A stretch of 64,000 bases of DNA from an uncultured Parabacteroides sp. (GTDB lineage Bacteria > Bacteroidota > Bacteroidia > Bacteroidales > Tannerellaceae). The notes beneath the pieces were generated by a model that had not been told where the DNA came from, made no database searches, and saw only the letters and a program-made list of their open reading frames with translations. The stretch is taken from the NCBI GenBank assembly GCA_910577325.1, contig CAJTMR010000007.1, forward strand, positions 62,001 through 126,000, written 5' to 3'. A program made the translations under genes and the position numbers. This document shows, one piece after another, positions 44,101-51,744 of this stretch; position 1 is the first letter of the stretch; the number at the start of each line of letters is the position of its first letter.

Positions 44101-44540
44101 GGCCACAAGAAAACGGCCACCATTGCGACACTCGCTGGATCTCATTAGGAGGTAAAGGCAAGAACCTGCTGATCGTTGCAGACGATGAAATGGAGTTCAA
44201 CGCTATGCGCAACTCCGTCGAAGACTTCGATGCCGGCAAGACAACCGTGCGTCCATACCAGTGGAACAATTTCACACCGGAAGAGATTGCCAACCGTCCG
44301 GAAATCGGACCGTACGACAAACCTCGCCAGACGCATATCAACGACATCGCGCCGCGCAACTTCGTTGAAGTATGCGTAGACCTGAAACAACAGGGATTGG
44401 CAGGCTATGACAGTTGGTATTCACGCCCGGAACCGGAATACACTTTACCGGCAGACCGGGAATACAAATGGGGTTTCACATTGATCCCCGGAGCTAATGC
44501 CAACAACGCACAGAAGAAAGCGGGTTACAGCTACAAATAA
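41163..44540 (+). CDS. LacZ-type beta-galactosidase (GH2), secreted
   Basis: 1125 residues. A signal peptide (about 1-24) takes it to the periplasm. All five LacZ domains are present: sugar-binding (50-250, with TVPGNWEVQGHG), immunoglobulin-like (255-360), TIM barrel (365-640), second immunoglobulin-like, and the beta-galactosidase small-chain domain (about 800-1110). Acid/base is Glu499 (SLGNEAGNG) and nucleophile Glu565 (SEYAHAMGN). It should release beta-linked galactose from glycan fragments imported by a PUL transporter. Codon use is noticeably more GC-rich and uniform than in the susCD genes, suggesting high expression. A strong terminator follows. Confidence 0.94.
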   Translation: MKHMIKQTMLAGALSCFLLGSASAGNTTNQPAKPYWQDIQVVAANKEAPRSSFMSYGDRAAALSSRYEKSPFYSLLNGTWKFYFADSYKDLPANITDPSVSTSDWDDITVPGNWEVQGHGTAIYTNHGYEFKPRNPQPPLLPEANPVGVYRRDFEIPAGWDGRDVYLHIAGAKSGLYVYVNGKEVGYSEDSKNPAEFLINKYLQPGKNVLTLKIFRWSTGSYLECQDFWRLSGIERDVYLWSQPKIAVNDYRIVSTLDDTYKNGIFNLAMDIKNHSDKVKSIEVAYELLDAKGNVTATAENKLWVSPNTITTTSFEKTLDNVETWNAEHPNLYKLLMTIKEDGKVTEVIPQNVGFRRIEIKEIDQIAGNGKPYTVLLFNGQPIKFKGVNIHEHNPLTGHYVTEELMRKDFELMKLHNLNSVRLCHYPQDRKFYELCDEYGLYVYDEANIESHGMYYNLRKGGTLGNNPEWLKPHMDRTINMYERNKNHPSVTIWSLGNEAGNGYNFYQTYLYVKDKEKNMMNRPVNYERAQWEWNSDMYVPQYPSAKWLEEIGREGSDRPVAPSEYAHAMGNSTGNLWDQWKAIYKYPNLQGGYIWDWVDQGLLVKDENGKEYYAYGGDFGKDMPSDGNFLCNGIVNPDRTPHPAMEEVKYAHQNIGFEAVDAAKGVFKVTNRFYFTSLKDYMISYTIKANNKIIKGNKMSIDLAPQASQEITIPVEGLKPQAGVDYLVNFVVTTTKQDGLIPAGYDIAQDQFVLPVTTDKTAYKAGGPKLTVSEEGNNLKVASSKVNFVFDKKAGVVASYKVGGTEYFNDGFGIQPNFWRAPNDNDYGSGNPKRLEIWELSSRNFNVTSATGEIVEGNAIVKVDYKLPAGNRFLVTYKIYPDGVMNVATHFTPAHLDGVKIGISEATATATFSPGRANVNERDKMVVPRIGMRFRLPATMGQLEYFGRGPLENYWDRKAGYMIGQYKSTAEEQYFPYVRPQENGHHCDTRWISLGGKGKNLLIVADDEMEFNAMRNSVEDFDAGKTTVRPYQWNNFTPEEIANRPEIGPYDKPRQTHINDIAPRNFVEVCVDLKQQGLAGYDSWYSRPEPEYTLPADREYKWGFTLIPGANANNAQKKAGYSYK

Positions 44541-44570
44541 TTAATCCGTTTCTTACATACATAACAACTG

Positions 44571-44610
44571 AAAAAGCGGCTGCCATATTTGAAGTGCAGC
44601 CGCTTTTTTT
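44571..44610 (+). terminator. terminator after lacZ-type gene
   Basis: Stem AAGCGGCTGC/GCAGCCGCTT followed by TTTTTT. Confidence 0.93.
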
Positions 44611-44638
44611 ATCCCGTAAAGCGATTGATCAGCCGGCC

Positions 44639-44726
44639 CAAATACATAAGCATCGAAAAGGAAACGCACAGGCATCCGATGAGAAACGCACAGGCATCCG
44701 ATGACAATTGCATAAGCATCCGGCAG
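44639..44726. repeat. 22-bp tandem repeat, four units
   Basis: Units of 22 bp begin at 44639, 44661, 44683 and 44705. The two central ones are identical (GAAACGCACAGGCATCCGAT plus GA); the outer ones share GCAT, AAGCATC and CATCC cores. The array is intergenic, between two terminators. Confidence 0.88.
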
Positions 44727-44757
44727 AAATGACATGAATACCTGACCGGCAACATAC

Positions 44758-44795
44758 AAAAAGGGCCGGACTCTAATCAGCCCGGCCCTCCCATT
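44758..44795 (-). terminator. terminator after rny
   Basis: Stem AGGGCCGG/CCGGCCCT, 12-nt loop, followed by TTTTTG-like T-rich sequence on the - strand. Confidence 0.85.
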
Positions 44796-44816
44796 TTATA
44801 CGATATATTCCAGTTA

Positions 44817-46352
44817 TTACTTAGCGTAACTTACCGCACGAGTCTCACGGATCACCGTGATCTTCACCTGACCCGGATAAGTCATTTCATCCTGGATCTT
44901 CTTTGCGATTTCATTTGACAAGTTTTCAGTATCCTTATCGTCGATCTTGTCAGCTCCGACAATTACACGGAGTTCACGACCGGCCTGGATGGCATACGTC
45001 TTCACTACGCCGGGATAAGAAAGAGCCAACTGTTCCAGATCATTCAGGCGCTTGATGTAAGCCTCGACGATCTCACGACGGGCTCCCGGACGGGCTCCTG
45101 AAATAGCATCGCAGACCTGTACGATCGGGGCAAGCAGCGTCTGCATTTCCACCTCGTCGTGGTGAGCGCCTACAGCGTTGCAGATATCCGGTTTCTCCTT
45201 ATATTTCTCGCAAAGCTTCATACCCAGGATTGCGTGCGGCAATTCAGGCTCGTCATCAGGCACTTTACCTATATCGTGCAACAAACCGGCGCGTTTCGCT
45301 TTTTTCGGGTTCAATCCGAGTTCAGATGCCATCACAGCACATAAGTTTGCTGTTTCGCGTGCGTGCTGCAACAGGTTCTGACCGTAAGAAGAACGATATT
45401 TCATCTTACCGATCATACGGATCAGCTCGGGATGCAGACCATGAACGCCAAGGTCGATAACGGTACGTTTACCCGTTTCCACAACCTCGTCTTCCACCTG
45501 CTTTCTAACTTTCGTGACCACTTCCTCGATACGTGCCGGATGGATACGTCCGTCCTGTACCAACTGGTGCAAGGCCAGACGGGCTATTTCACGGCGGACC
45601 GGATCAAAACCGGACAACACGATTGCCTCAGGCGTATCGTCTACCACGATCTCGATACCGGTGGCAGCTTCCAACGCCCGGATGTTACGCCCTTCACGAC
45701 CGATGATACGGCCTTTGATCTCGTCCGATTCGATATGGAAGACTGTAATCGAATTCTCGATTGCCGTTTCGGTAGCCACACGCTGGATAGACTGGATAAC
45801 GATTTTCTTCGCCTCCTTATTGGCTGTCATCTTCGCCTCTTCCATGATCTCGTTGACATAGGAAGCGGCTTCAGACTTGGCCTCGTCTTTCAGGGATTCG
45901 ATCAAACGCTCCTTCGCCTCCTCGGCCGAAAGTCCGGAAAGGGTTTCGAGATGTTCGATTTCACGCTGGTGAAGTTTCTCCAGATCCTGCTTCTTCTTAT
46001 CTACCAGTTCCAGTTGGGTAGCCAGGTTCTCCTTCACGGCGTCCACTTCGCTATTCTTGCGCTGCAGGTCTTCCTGACGTTGATTCAAGCCCAACTCACG
46101 TTGTTTCAACTTAGCCTCTACAGACTGTATCTTCGAATTACGAGCGGACACCTGTTTCTCCAGGTCCGCTTTCAAATGAAGAAATTTCTCTTTTACTTCG
46201 AGCAACTTCTTCTGCTTCATTACCTCCGACTCCTTTTCCGCCTCACGTATGACAGCGTCATACCTTGACTTCATAAGGATTCTCATCACAAACCACACGA
46301 GCAAACCTCCGACAAGGAAGGTCACAAGTGCTATGATTATAGTCATACCCAT
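44817..46352 (-). CDS. rny: ribonuclease Y
   Basis: A 511-residue membrane-anchored endoribonuclease that starts mRNA decay. It has an N-terminal membrane helix (about 3-25), a long coiled coil (30-190) rich in Lys/Glu/Gln, a KH RNA-binding domain (about 200-265; GRIIGREGRNIRALEAATG) and an HD domain (about 325-420) with metal ligands in LLHDIGK and HHDE. Length and order match B. subtilis RNase Y. ATG GGT ATG at the start leaves two possible initiation codons. It is downstream of zapA but separated from it by a terminator, so it is probably transcribed alone. Confidence 0.97.
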   Translation of the reverse strand: MGMTIIIALVTFLVGGLLVWFVMRILMKSRYDAVIREAEKESEVMKQKKLLEVKEKFLHLKADLEKQVSARNSKIQSVEAKLKQRELGLNQRQEDLQRKNSEVDAVKENLATQLELVDKKKQDLEKLHQREIEHLETLSGLSAEEAKERLIESLKDEAKSEAASYVNEIMEEAKMTANKEAKKIVIQSIQRVATETAIENSITVFHIESDEIKGRIIGREGRNIRALEAATGIEIVVDDTPEAIVLSGFDPVRREIARLALHQLVQDGRIHPARIEEVVTKVRKQVEDEVVETGKRTVIDLGVHGLHPELIRMIGKMKYRSSYGQNLLQHARETANLCAVMASELGLNPKKAKRAGLLHDIGKVPDDEPELPHAILGMKLCEKYKEKPDICNAVGAHHDEVEMQTLLAPIVQVCDAISGARPGARREIVEAYIKRLNDLEQLALSYPGVVKTYAIQAGRELRVIVGADKIDDKDTENLSNEIAKKIQDEMTYPGQVKITVIRETRAVSYAK

Positions 46353-46390
46353 TTTACTTATAGTTTAAATTTTGTTATACTATTATACAA

Positions 46391-46433
46391 AAAAGCACTG
46401 CCTCACATGAAACCCTCATGCAAAGTAGTGCGG
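46391..46433 (-). terminator. zapA terminator
   Basis: On the - strand GCACTAC...GAGGCAGTGC pairs around an inner CATGA/TCATG and is followed by TTTTTTG. Confidence 0.8.
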
Positions 46434-46454
46434 AAAACACATATTCTTCAATTC

Positions 46455-46751
46455 TTACAACGATTTATCCATCAAGTAGCCTTCCAGTTCACCGGTCAGC
46501 TCCCGTATCTTTTCTGTAAAGGGACTTGTATCATTCTTATCCTCCAACTTCAGGTTCTCCACCGATAGCTGAAAGGTCACCATAGCCAACAAATCTTTTA
46601 CATCCACTTCGGAATATTTCTTCCGGTACTGGTCCATTTTAATCCTGATTTGCCGGACGGCTTCACGAACCACCTGCTCCTCGTCCCGATTAATCCTTAG
46701 ACCATAACTTTTACCGGCGATCTCTACATGTATAAGAAACTTATCGTCCAT
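46455..46751 (-). CDS. zapA: cell division protein ZapA
   Basis: 98 residues. It binds FtsZ and promotes filament bundling at the division ring. The N-terminal part (FLIHVEIAGKSYGLRINRDE) is the family's beta-hairpin FtsZ-binding region, and the C-terminal half is a coiled coil (VTFQLSVENLKLEDKND). The start at 46751 (MDDKF) is taken because it is 5 bp after the preceding gene and gives the standard length; an in-frame ATG ten codons upstream would overlap that gene. It is paired with the coiled-coil gene upstream, a recurrent Bacteroidota arrangement. Confidence 0.9.
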   Translation of the reverse strand: MDDKFLIHVEIAGKSYGLRINRDEEQVVREAVRQIRIKMDQYRKKYSEVDVKDLLAMVTFQLSVENLKLEDKNDTSPFTEKIRELTGELEGYLMDKSL

Positions 46752-46756
46752 CGCCT

Positions 46757-47050
46757 CTATTCGTTTAATAGTGCAATGCACTTGTCTACTTCCCGCACTA
46801 ATTTGGATAACCTCATCCTGGCACTTTTCATCTCTCTTTCATTGACAGAAACAACCCGCGCAGTCAGCATGTTATCACATTTGGCATTCAACTCTTCGAT
46901 CGTCTTTATCGCTTGTTGAAGTTCTCCTTCTTTCTGTACCAAAAAAATTTCAAGTTCGTTGATTTTTTGCTTCTGCCTATCGCAAAGCTCCATCAAATCA
47001 CGAACCCTAACTTCAAATACAGCCAACAATCTTTTATGATCTTCGGTCAT
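46757..47050 (-). CDS. coiled-coil protein upstream of zapA
   Basis: 97 residues, almost entirely predicted coiled coil (LCDRQKQKINELEIFLVQKE and the following heptads). No known domain. The start at 47050 is supported by the promoter: the -7 box at 47069-47076 puts the transcript start near 47062, downstream of the alternative ATG at 47071. The 5-bp gap to zapA suggests the two proteins act together at the division site. Function is inferred only from position. Confidence 0.75.
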   Translation of the reverse strand: MTEDHKRLLAVFEVRVRDLMELCDRQKQKINELEIFLVQKEGELQQAIKTIEELNAKCDNMLTARVVSVNEREMKSARMRLSKLVREVDKCIALLNE

Positions 47051-47068
47051 TTCACACCAAATTCTACA

Positions 47069-47100
47069 CAAAAGTAAACTATAGAATCGAATAAAACAAC
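47069..47100 (-). promoter_or_regulatory. promoter of the coiled-coil/zapA unit
   Basis: TACTTTTG (complement 47069-47076) with GTTG (complement 47097-47100) 20 bp upstream. It rules out the upstream ATG at 47071 as start. Confidence 0.6.
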
Positions 47101-47139
47101 AATCAGTTTGTTTTTTTGACAGAAAACATCCGAATACAC

Positions 47140-47171
47140 AAAAGGCCGTTCAAACTCAAATCCGAACAGCC
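47140..47171 (-). terminator. terminator after winged-helix gene
   Basis: On the - strand GGCTGTTC pairs with GAACGGCC and is followed by TTTTG. Confidence 0.8.
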
Positions 47172-47198
47172 CTCCTAATAGATTCAGCCACGCTGTAT

Positions 47199-47399
47199 TT
47201 ATACTAACGCAACGTACAATTCACCCTCGACGTTTTCGAAAGCCAATTTTCCTTCTTTTGCCAACCAACCAAAAGCAGCATACATATCTTTTTCTGCTTT
47301 GATTTTAGTTGCTTTCTTTACTGCCTTAACAGGCATCTTACCGCCTTCGTTCAATACGTTCCAAACAAGGCCGGCGTTTGTTCCAATCAATTCGATCAT
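47199..47399 (-). CDS. winged helix-turn-helix protein (DUF2582 type)
   Basis: A 66-residue protein that is a single winged-helix domain: helix 1 AGLVWNVLNEGG, helix 2 PVKAVKKATKIK, helix 3 KDMYAAFGWLAKEG, wing KLAFENVEGELYVALV. This matches the small Bacteroidota DUF2582 family, presumed DNA-binding. Start 47399 is chosen because the -7 box at 47433-47440 places transcription start downstream of the longer ORF's first codon. It is a stand-alone gene with its own promoter and terminator. Targets unknown. Confidence 0.85.
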   Translation of the reverse strand: MIELIGTNAGLVWNVLNEGGKMPVKAVKKATKIKAEKDMYAAFGWLAKEGKLAFENVEGELYVALV

Positions 47400-47432
47400 G
47401 TTTCTTTTTGTTTTGTTAATCCTTAACGAGGA

Positions 47433-47462
47433 CAAATGTATAGATTAATCGATTAAAACAAA
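47433..47462 (-). promoter_or_regulatory. promoter of winged-helix gene
   Basis: TACATTTG (complement 47433-47440) and TTTG (complement 47459-47462), 18 bp apart. Confidence 0.7.
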
Positions 47463-47528
47463 AGAAAATAGATGTTTTTTAGCATAAAAACAGAGGCTTT
47501 TTACGGTTTATAAGCATATTTAACATTA

Positions 47529-48221
47529 CTACAACACTATTTTCCTCCTGTTTTTAGCCGTAACAAGTTCAGCCTCCATGTTTGTGGCTGAAACATATTT
47601 GCTTAATAAGGCGGCTGCATGACTTCCCGCCGATTCCAGACCATCCGCTCCGGAATAGCCGTTTATAATCATTAACAGGCGAACCGTTTCCAACCCTATT
47701 TTTGTGCGCTCCTCGTCACTCGTCGGAGTTCCAACCCCGCCGACCGCATCCCGGTAGACTGGCAAGCCTGCGATATTCAGTTCGCCACGCCCGATGCCAC
47801 GATACATTTCCCCTTCCTTGCCGACTCCCAGCACCAAGCTGCCACCGGCAATCTTATCTGCGTCAAAACCTCCGATGGAATAGCCGCTACGAATAGAAAC
47901 CAAATTGATAAGATCGACCAGCGTATCAACCTTGTAAAGAGGCAATTCCCGAAGAATACGCCTTCGCAACGCTTCTGCAGAGGGACGATAGCGATTCGGA
48001 TCTTTTCCCAGACGTTTATAAGCCTGGCGGGTGGCTTGGATAGGAAGCCATTTGTTGATCTGTTCCAGTTTAACAGTTTCCCGGACCGTCTTTTCTTCGT
48101 CCGCTATCTCTTGCCAAAGCCGTTCGTCCGGTTTCGAATTGCAAACACCACAAGACAGGACCAAAACATGCAAATCCGGACAGGCCGTAGCTACTTCTTC
48201 TGAAATTGAAACGCTTATCAT
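47529..48221 (-). CDS. B3/4-domain protein (PheRS-beta-like)
   Basis: 230 residues forming a free-standing B3/B4 domain of the kind found in the phenylalanyl-tRNA synthetase beta chain, where it edits mis-charged tRNA-Phe. Typical stretches are RQAYKRLGKDPNRYRPSAEAL and LVDLINLVSIRSGYSIGGFD. Stand-alone versions are thought to edit or bind amino acids or tRNA, but no activity is settled. It lies 77 bp after the YfiH-type gene on the same strand and may share its transcript. Confidence 0.88.
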   Translation of the reverse strand: MISVSISEEVATACPDLHVLVLSCGVCNSKPDERLWQEIADEEKTVRETVKLEQINKWLPIQATRQAYKRLGKDPNRYRPSAEALRRRILRELPLYKVDTLVDLINLVSIRSGYSIGGFDADKIAGGSLVLGVGKEGEMYRGIGRGELNIAGLPVYRDAVGGVGTPTSDEERTKIGLETVRLLMIINGYSGADGLESAGSHAAALLSKYVSATNMEAELVTAKNRRKIVL

Positions 48222-48298
48222 AGAATTTCACTTATTATTAAGAACTATAAAAACAAACCCATTTATCTGAAAAGATTGCTCTACCAATTTTTCCGACA

Positions 48299-49093
48299 CT
48301 ATGGCCGGGAGGAACGTAAGAAAATCCCGGACAAGATACGCCCGCTCTTGATTCCCAGACGGCGAGCGGAGAAGAACTCGCCGGGATGGGTGTAGGTACA
48401 GAGGCCGGCAAGTTCGATATTTCCGGCCGAAAGGCCTTCTGCCAATAATTGCAGACGGTTGGCCTCCCATAAATCAATATGGGCTTTTCCGGTATCGGCA
48501 TCGCGCTTCAAAATACACGGCATTTCAAATCCCGCCTCCCCAAAGGCGTCGACGACCTCCTCGCCAACCTCAAAAGCGCCGGGGCCGATGGAAGGAGCAA
48601 TACCGGCCTTCATGAGACAAGGATCGGCTCCATATTCATCCACAAGGAAGCGAACGGTTTTCCCGGCAATCCCCTGTACGGTCCCCCGCCAGCCGGCATG
48701 GACGGCAGCTACCGCCTTTACATCGGGGGCATACAAAAGAAGAGGGACACAATCGGCAGTCGAGACAGCGACGCAAACATCCGGCACATTCGTTACCAGC
48801 GCATCCACGCCGTACAGATAGCTCCGCTGTTCATCCAAAGGAAGGGACAGAAAGACGGGATCGACCGGACGAATCTTCGTCCCGTGGACCTGAAAAGGCG
48901 CAAAAATACGTTCAAAAGGAATCCCGATCGCCTCCGACAGGAGTCTCCGGTTCGTCCGGACGGCCTCAGGATCGTCTCCGCTATATTCACCGGTATTGAA
49001 AGAGGCATACGCACCTTCGCTCACCCCTCCTTGACGGGTCGTCACAAAATGAGAGATGTTGCAATCCTCGCTCAACACAGGAAATTGCAACAT
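48299..49093 (-). CDS. YfiH/LACC1-family polyphenol oxidase-like purine nucleoside enzyme
   Basis: 264 residues. The family (DUF152) was first called multicopper polyphenol oxidase; members are now known to act on purine nucleosides (phosphorylase and deaminase activities, as in LACC1). Zinc and active-site residues are visible: the first His in PFQVHGTKI, Cys and His in STADCVPLLL and VAAVHAGWRGT, and CTYTHPGEFFSARR near the end. Start 49093 is chosen just after the obg stop (11 bp); the longer frame overlaps obg. Position in the obg-adk-hpt cluster fits purine metabolism. Confidence 0.9.
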   Translation of the reverse strand: MLQFPVLSEDCNISHFVTTRQGGVSEGAYASFNTGEYSGDDPEAVRTNRRLLSEAIGIPFERIFAPFQVHGTKIRPVDPVFLSLPLDEQRSYLYGVDALVTNVPDVCVAVSTADCVPLLLYAPDVKAVAAVHAGWRGTVQGIAGKTVRFLVDEYGADPCLMKAGIAPSIGPGAFEVGEEVVDAFGEAGFEMPCILKRDADTGKAHIDLWEANRLQLLAEGLSAGNIELAGLCTYTHPGEFFSARRLGIKSGRILSGIFLRSSRP

Positions 49094-49103
49094 CTTTACC
49101 TTA

Positions 49104-50270
49104 CTATCGGGAAATCTCTTCATCTTCTTCGTCGTCCCAATCTTCATATTCCGCATACTCCTCATCCTCGTCGAAGTCATCCTCGTCCAAAGGAACAACA
49201 AAATCCTCTTCGTCGTCAAGCGGCAAGGTACTCACATCTATGTTTTTATGTACGATACGCTCTACCTCATGGAACGTCTCCCGATTCAATTCCTTCCACA
49301 ACAGGTCTTTCAGTTCGGTGATTCCCATTCCGGCAACCGAAGAAATAAAAACATGAGGAACGCCCTCCGGCAGATCTTCGGACAGCGCCTCGATCAACTC
49401 TTCATCCAGCATATCGCTCTTGGTAATAGCCAAGACACGACTTTTATCCTGCAAATCCGGGTTATACTTGATCAGTTCGCCCAAAAGGATTTCATATTCC
49501 TTCTTGATATCGTCCGCATCGGCAGGAACCATAAACAGAAGCAACGAATTGCGTTCGATATGGCGCAAGAAGCGTAATCCCAAGCCTTTGCCTTCACTGG
49601 CTCCCTCGATAATACCGGGGATATCGGCCATGACGAACGAACGGTTGTCACGATAACTGACGATACCCAAGTTCGGTTCGAGCGTCGTAAACGGATAATT
49701 GGCGATCTTCGGCTTGGCAGCCGAAACGACCGACAGCAACGTTGACTTTCCAGCATTCGGGAAACCGACCAAACCGACATCGGCCAACAGCTTCAATTGC
49801 AGGATCACCATGCGTTCCTGTGCCGGTTCCCCGGGTTGCGCATAACGGGGAGCCTGGTTGGTCGACGTCTTGAAGTGGCAGTTTCCCAATCCTCCGCGAC
49901 CGCCTTTCAACAACATGACCTGCTGACCATCTTCGGTCACATCACAGATAAACTCGCCCGTATCGGCATCGTACACGACTGTTCCGCAAGGAACCTCTAT
50001 GACACGATCTTCACCGTCTTTTCCAAAACTCCGTTTGGCACTGCCGCCTTCACCATTCGTCGCCATGATATGACGTTCATACTTCAGGTGGAGGAGCGTC
50101 CAGTAATTCCGGTTTCCACGAAGATACACATGGCCTCCTCGCCCTCCATCGCCTCCGTCGGGACCTCCTTTCGGAATGTATTTCTCGCGGCGAAAGTGAG
50201 AAGACCCTCTCCCGCCCTTACCGGAGCGGCAATAGATCTTTACATAATCTACAAAGTTTGATTCAGCCAC
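49104..50270 (-). CDS. obg: Obg GTPase
   Basis: A 388-residue GTPase needed for 50S ribosome assembly and stress control. The N-terminal glycine-rich Obg fold (1-158; many GGDGGRGG-type turns) is followed by the GTPase domain with G1 GFPNAGKS, G3 DIPGI and G4 TKSD. Instead of the OCT domain of some species there is a very acidic tail (about 340-388, mainly Asp/Glu), common in Bacteroidota. It is in a run with adk and hpt upstream. Confidence 0.97.
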   Translation of the reverse strand: MAESNFVDYVKIYCRSGKGGRGSSHFRREKYIPKGGPDGGDGGRGGHVYLRGNRNYWTLLHLKYERHIMATNGEGGSAKRSFGKDGEDRVIEVPCGTVVYDADTGEFICDVTEDGQQVMLLKGGRGGLGNCHFKTSTNQAPRYAQPGEPAQERMVILQLKLLADVGLVGFPNAGKSTLLSVVSAAKPKIANYPFTTLEPNLGIVSYRDNRSFVMADIPGIIEGASEGKGLGLRFLRHIERNSLLLFMVPADADDIKKEYEILLGELIKYNPDLQDKSRVLAITKSDMLDEELIEALSEDLPEGVPHVFISSVAGMGITELKDLLWKELNRETFHEVERIVHKNIDVSTLPLDDEEDFVVPLDEDDFDEDEEYAEYEDWDDEEDEEISR

Positions 50271-50344
50271 TTTTACTTTTTAATTTATGATTTATGATTC
50301 ATAACGACAAAGGATATAAATCATAAATCTCATTCATAAATCCA

Positions 50345-50914
50345 TTACAAACTATTTACCGCATCCTTGATACGACCGAAAATTTCTTCGATTGTACCCA
50401 TACCTTTGATAGCGACATGCTTGCCTTCGCCAATATAGTAATCTGCCAAAGGAGCCGTCTGTTTATGATAAACATCCAGTCTTGACTTGATTGTTTCCAG
50501 ATTGTCATCCGAACGGCCCGATACCTTACCACGTTCCAACAGGCGGTTGATCAATTCTTCTTCTTCCACTTGGAGGTTCAGCATAACGGAAACATCGGTT
50601 CCACGTTCGTTCAACATTTCCTTCAATGCTTTTGCCTGCGGGATCGTACGGGGAAAGCCGTCGAAAATGACACCTTTGGAGTTCTCCTTGCCGTCCAAGA
50701 CCTTAGCCAGCATATCGACAATCAGTTCGTCCGGGACCAATTGTCCTTTTTCGATATAACCTTTGGCAATCTTGCCCAGTTCCGTATCGTTCTTCATCTC
50801 TGAACGCAAAACATCACCTGTAGAGATATGGTCCAAGCCATATTCCTTAATAATCAATTCGCTCTGTGTTCCCTTTCCTGAACCGGGAGCACCAAAAATA
50901 ACAATATTCAACAT
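50345..50914 (-). CDS. adk: adenylate kinase
   Basis: A 189-residue nucleotide kinase that interconverts ATP + AMP and 2 ADP. P-loop GAPGSGKGTQ (7-16), AMP-binding DHISTGDVLR and GFPRTIPQAKAL, and the short lid LLERGKVSGRSDDN (no zinc cysteines, a short-lid form) are visible. Start 50914 (MLNIVIFG) is used because the 16 extra residues upstream do not belong to the fold. It lies between hpt and obg on the same strand. Confidence 0.97.
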   Translation of the reverse strand: MLNIVIFGAPGSGKGTQSELIIKEYGLDHISTGDVLRSEMKNDTELGKIAKGYIEKGQLVPDELIVDMLAKVLDGKENSKGVIFDGFPRTIPQAKALKEMLNERGTDVSVMLNLQVEEEELINRLLERGKVSGRSDDNLETIKSRLDVYHKQTAPLADYYIGEGKHVAIKGMGTIEEIFGRIKDAVNSL

Positions 50915-51022
50915 AAAAAGTAAACCTTTTAAATTGACGATCGCCAATTGACAATTGACCATTACCTGCCAATTTCAATCACCCGCCGTCTTTCTTTATA
51001 TATAAATGTATCTATTCTTTCC

Positions 51023-51562
51023 TTAACAATCTATTATCTTATAGATATCCCTATAGCCTCGTCCCATCTCGTCATAATCCAGCCCGTAGCCGACAATAAA
51101 ATCATTTGGAATCCGGATGCCGACATAATCCGGTATCAGGGCGCACTTCAACGAATCGGGCTTGAACAGCAAAGTCGCCAACTTAACATCGGCCGCCCCG
51201 TCCTTGCGAAGCTTATCCATAACATACTGCATCGTAAAGCCGGTATCAATAATGTCCTCGATCAAAACCAAAGTTCTCCCTTTCACATCGGCCTGTACCG
51301 GCATAATCTCACGAACAATGCCGGTCGTACGGGTCCCTTTGTAAGATGAGTAGCGGGCAAAAGTAATTTCATACGGTTCGTCCAACTGACGCATCAACTC
51401 TGCCGCGAACATAAAAGCTCCGTTCAGAATCCCCACGAATAACGGACGCGTGTCTTTCACATCGGCACGAATACGTCCTGCTACTCTTGCAATCGCTTCC
51501 TTTATCTCCTCTTCCGGGATAAAGAGTTCAAATTCTTTGTCTCTTAATCGGATTCGATCCAT
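51023..51562 (-). CDS. hpt: hypoxanthine phosphoribosyltransferase
   Basis: A 179-residue purine salvage enzyme making IMP/GMP from hypoxanthine/guanine and PRPP. The PRPP-binding motif is VLIEDIIDTGFTM (about 95-107). The catalytic loop region SSYKGTRTTG and the purine-binding C-terminal FIVGYGLDYDEMGR are present. Start 51562 (MDRIRLRD) agrees with the promoter at 51585-51615, which excludes the longer frame beginning at 51595. First gene of the hpt-adk-obg cluster. Confidence 0.96.
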   Translation of the reverse strand: MDRIRLRDKEFELFIPEEEIKEAIARVAGRIRADVKDTRPLFVGILNGAFMFAAELMRQLDEPYEITFARYSSYKGTRTTGIVREIMPVQADVKGRTLVLIEDIIDTGFTMQYVMDKLRKDGAADVKLATLLFKPDSLKCALIPDYVGIRIPNDFIVGYGLDYDEMGRGYRDIYKIIDC

Positions 51563-51584
51563 ATTCCGTTTGTTTTTGAAGGGA

Positions 51585-51615
51585 CAAATGTACAACTTTT
51601 TCGGGTAAGCACAAA
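51585..51615 (-). promoter_or_regulatory. hpt promoter
   Basis: TTTG (complement 51612-51615) and TACATTTG (complement 51585-51592), exactly 19 bp apart. Confidence 0.85.
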
Positions 51616-51744
51616 CAATGCAGTCTATCAGGAGTTCTTTAATCCGTAAAATATAAAAAACAGATATCTCCAGACACAGGGCAACCTATTTTTTGAAGAA
51701 ATAAAAAAAACAGTAATATTGTTCCAAATTACAAAATTGCATAC

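Noticed and set aside
44639..44726. CRISPR array
   Set aside because: Units are directly adjacent 22-bp repeats with no spacers, and no cas genes are in the window. The same applies to the arrays at 8609 and 60544.
46353..46454. 6S RNA gene next to zapA
   Set aside because: Only 101 bp are available and the sequence folds as a simple terminator with T tract, too short for 6S RNA.
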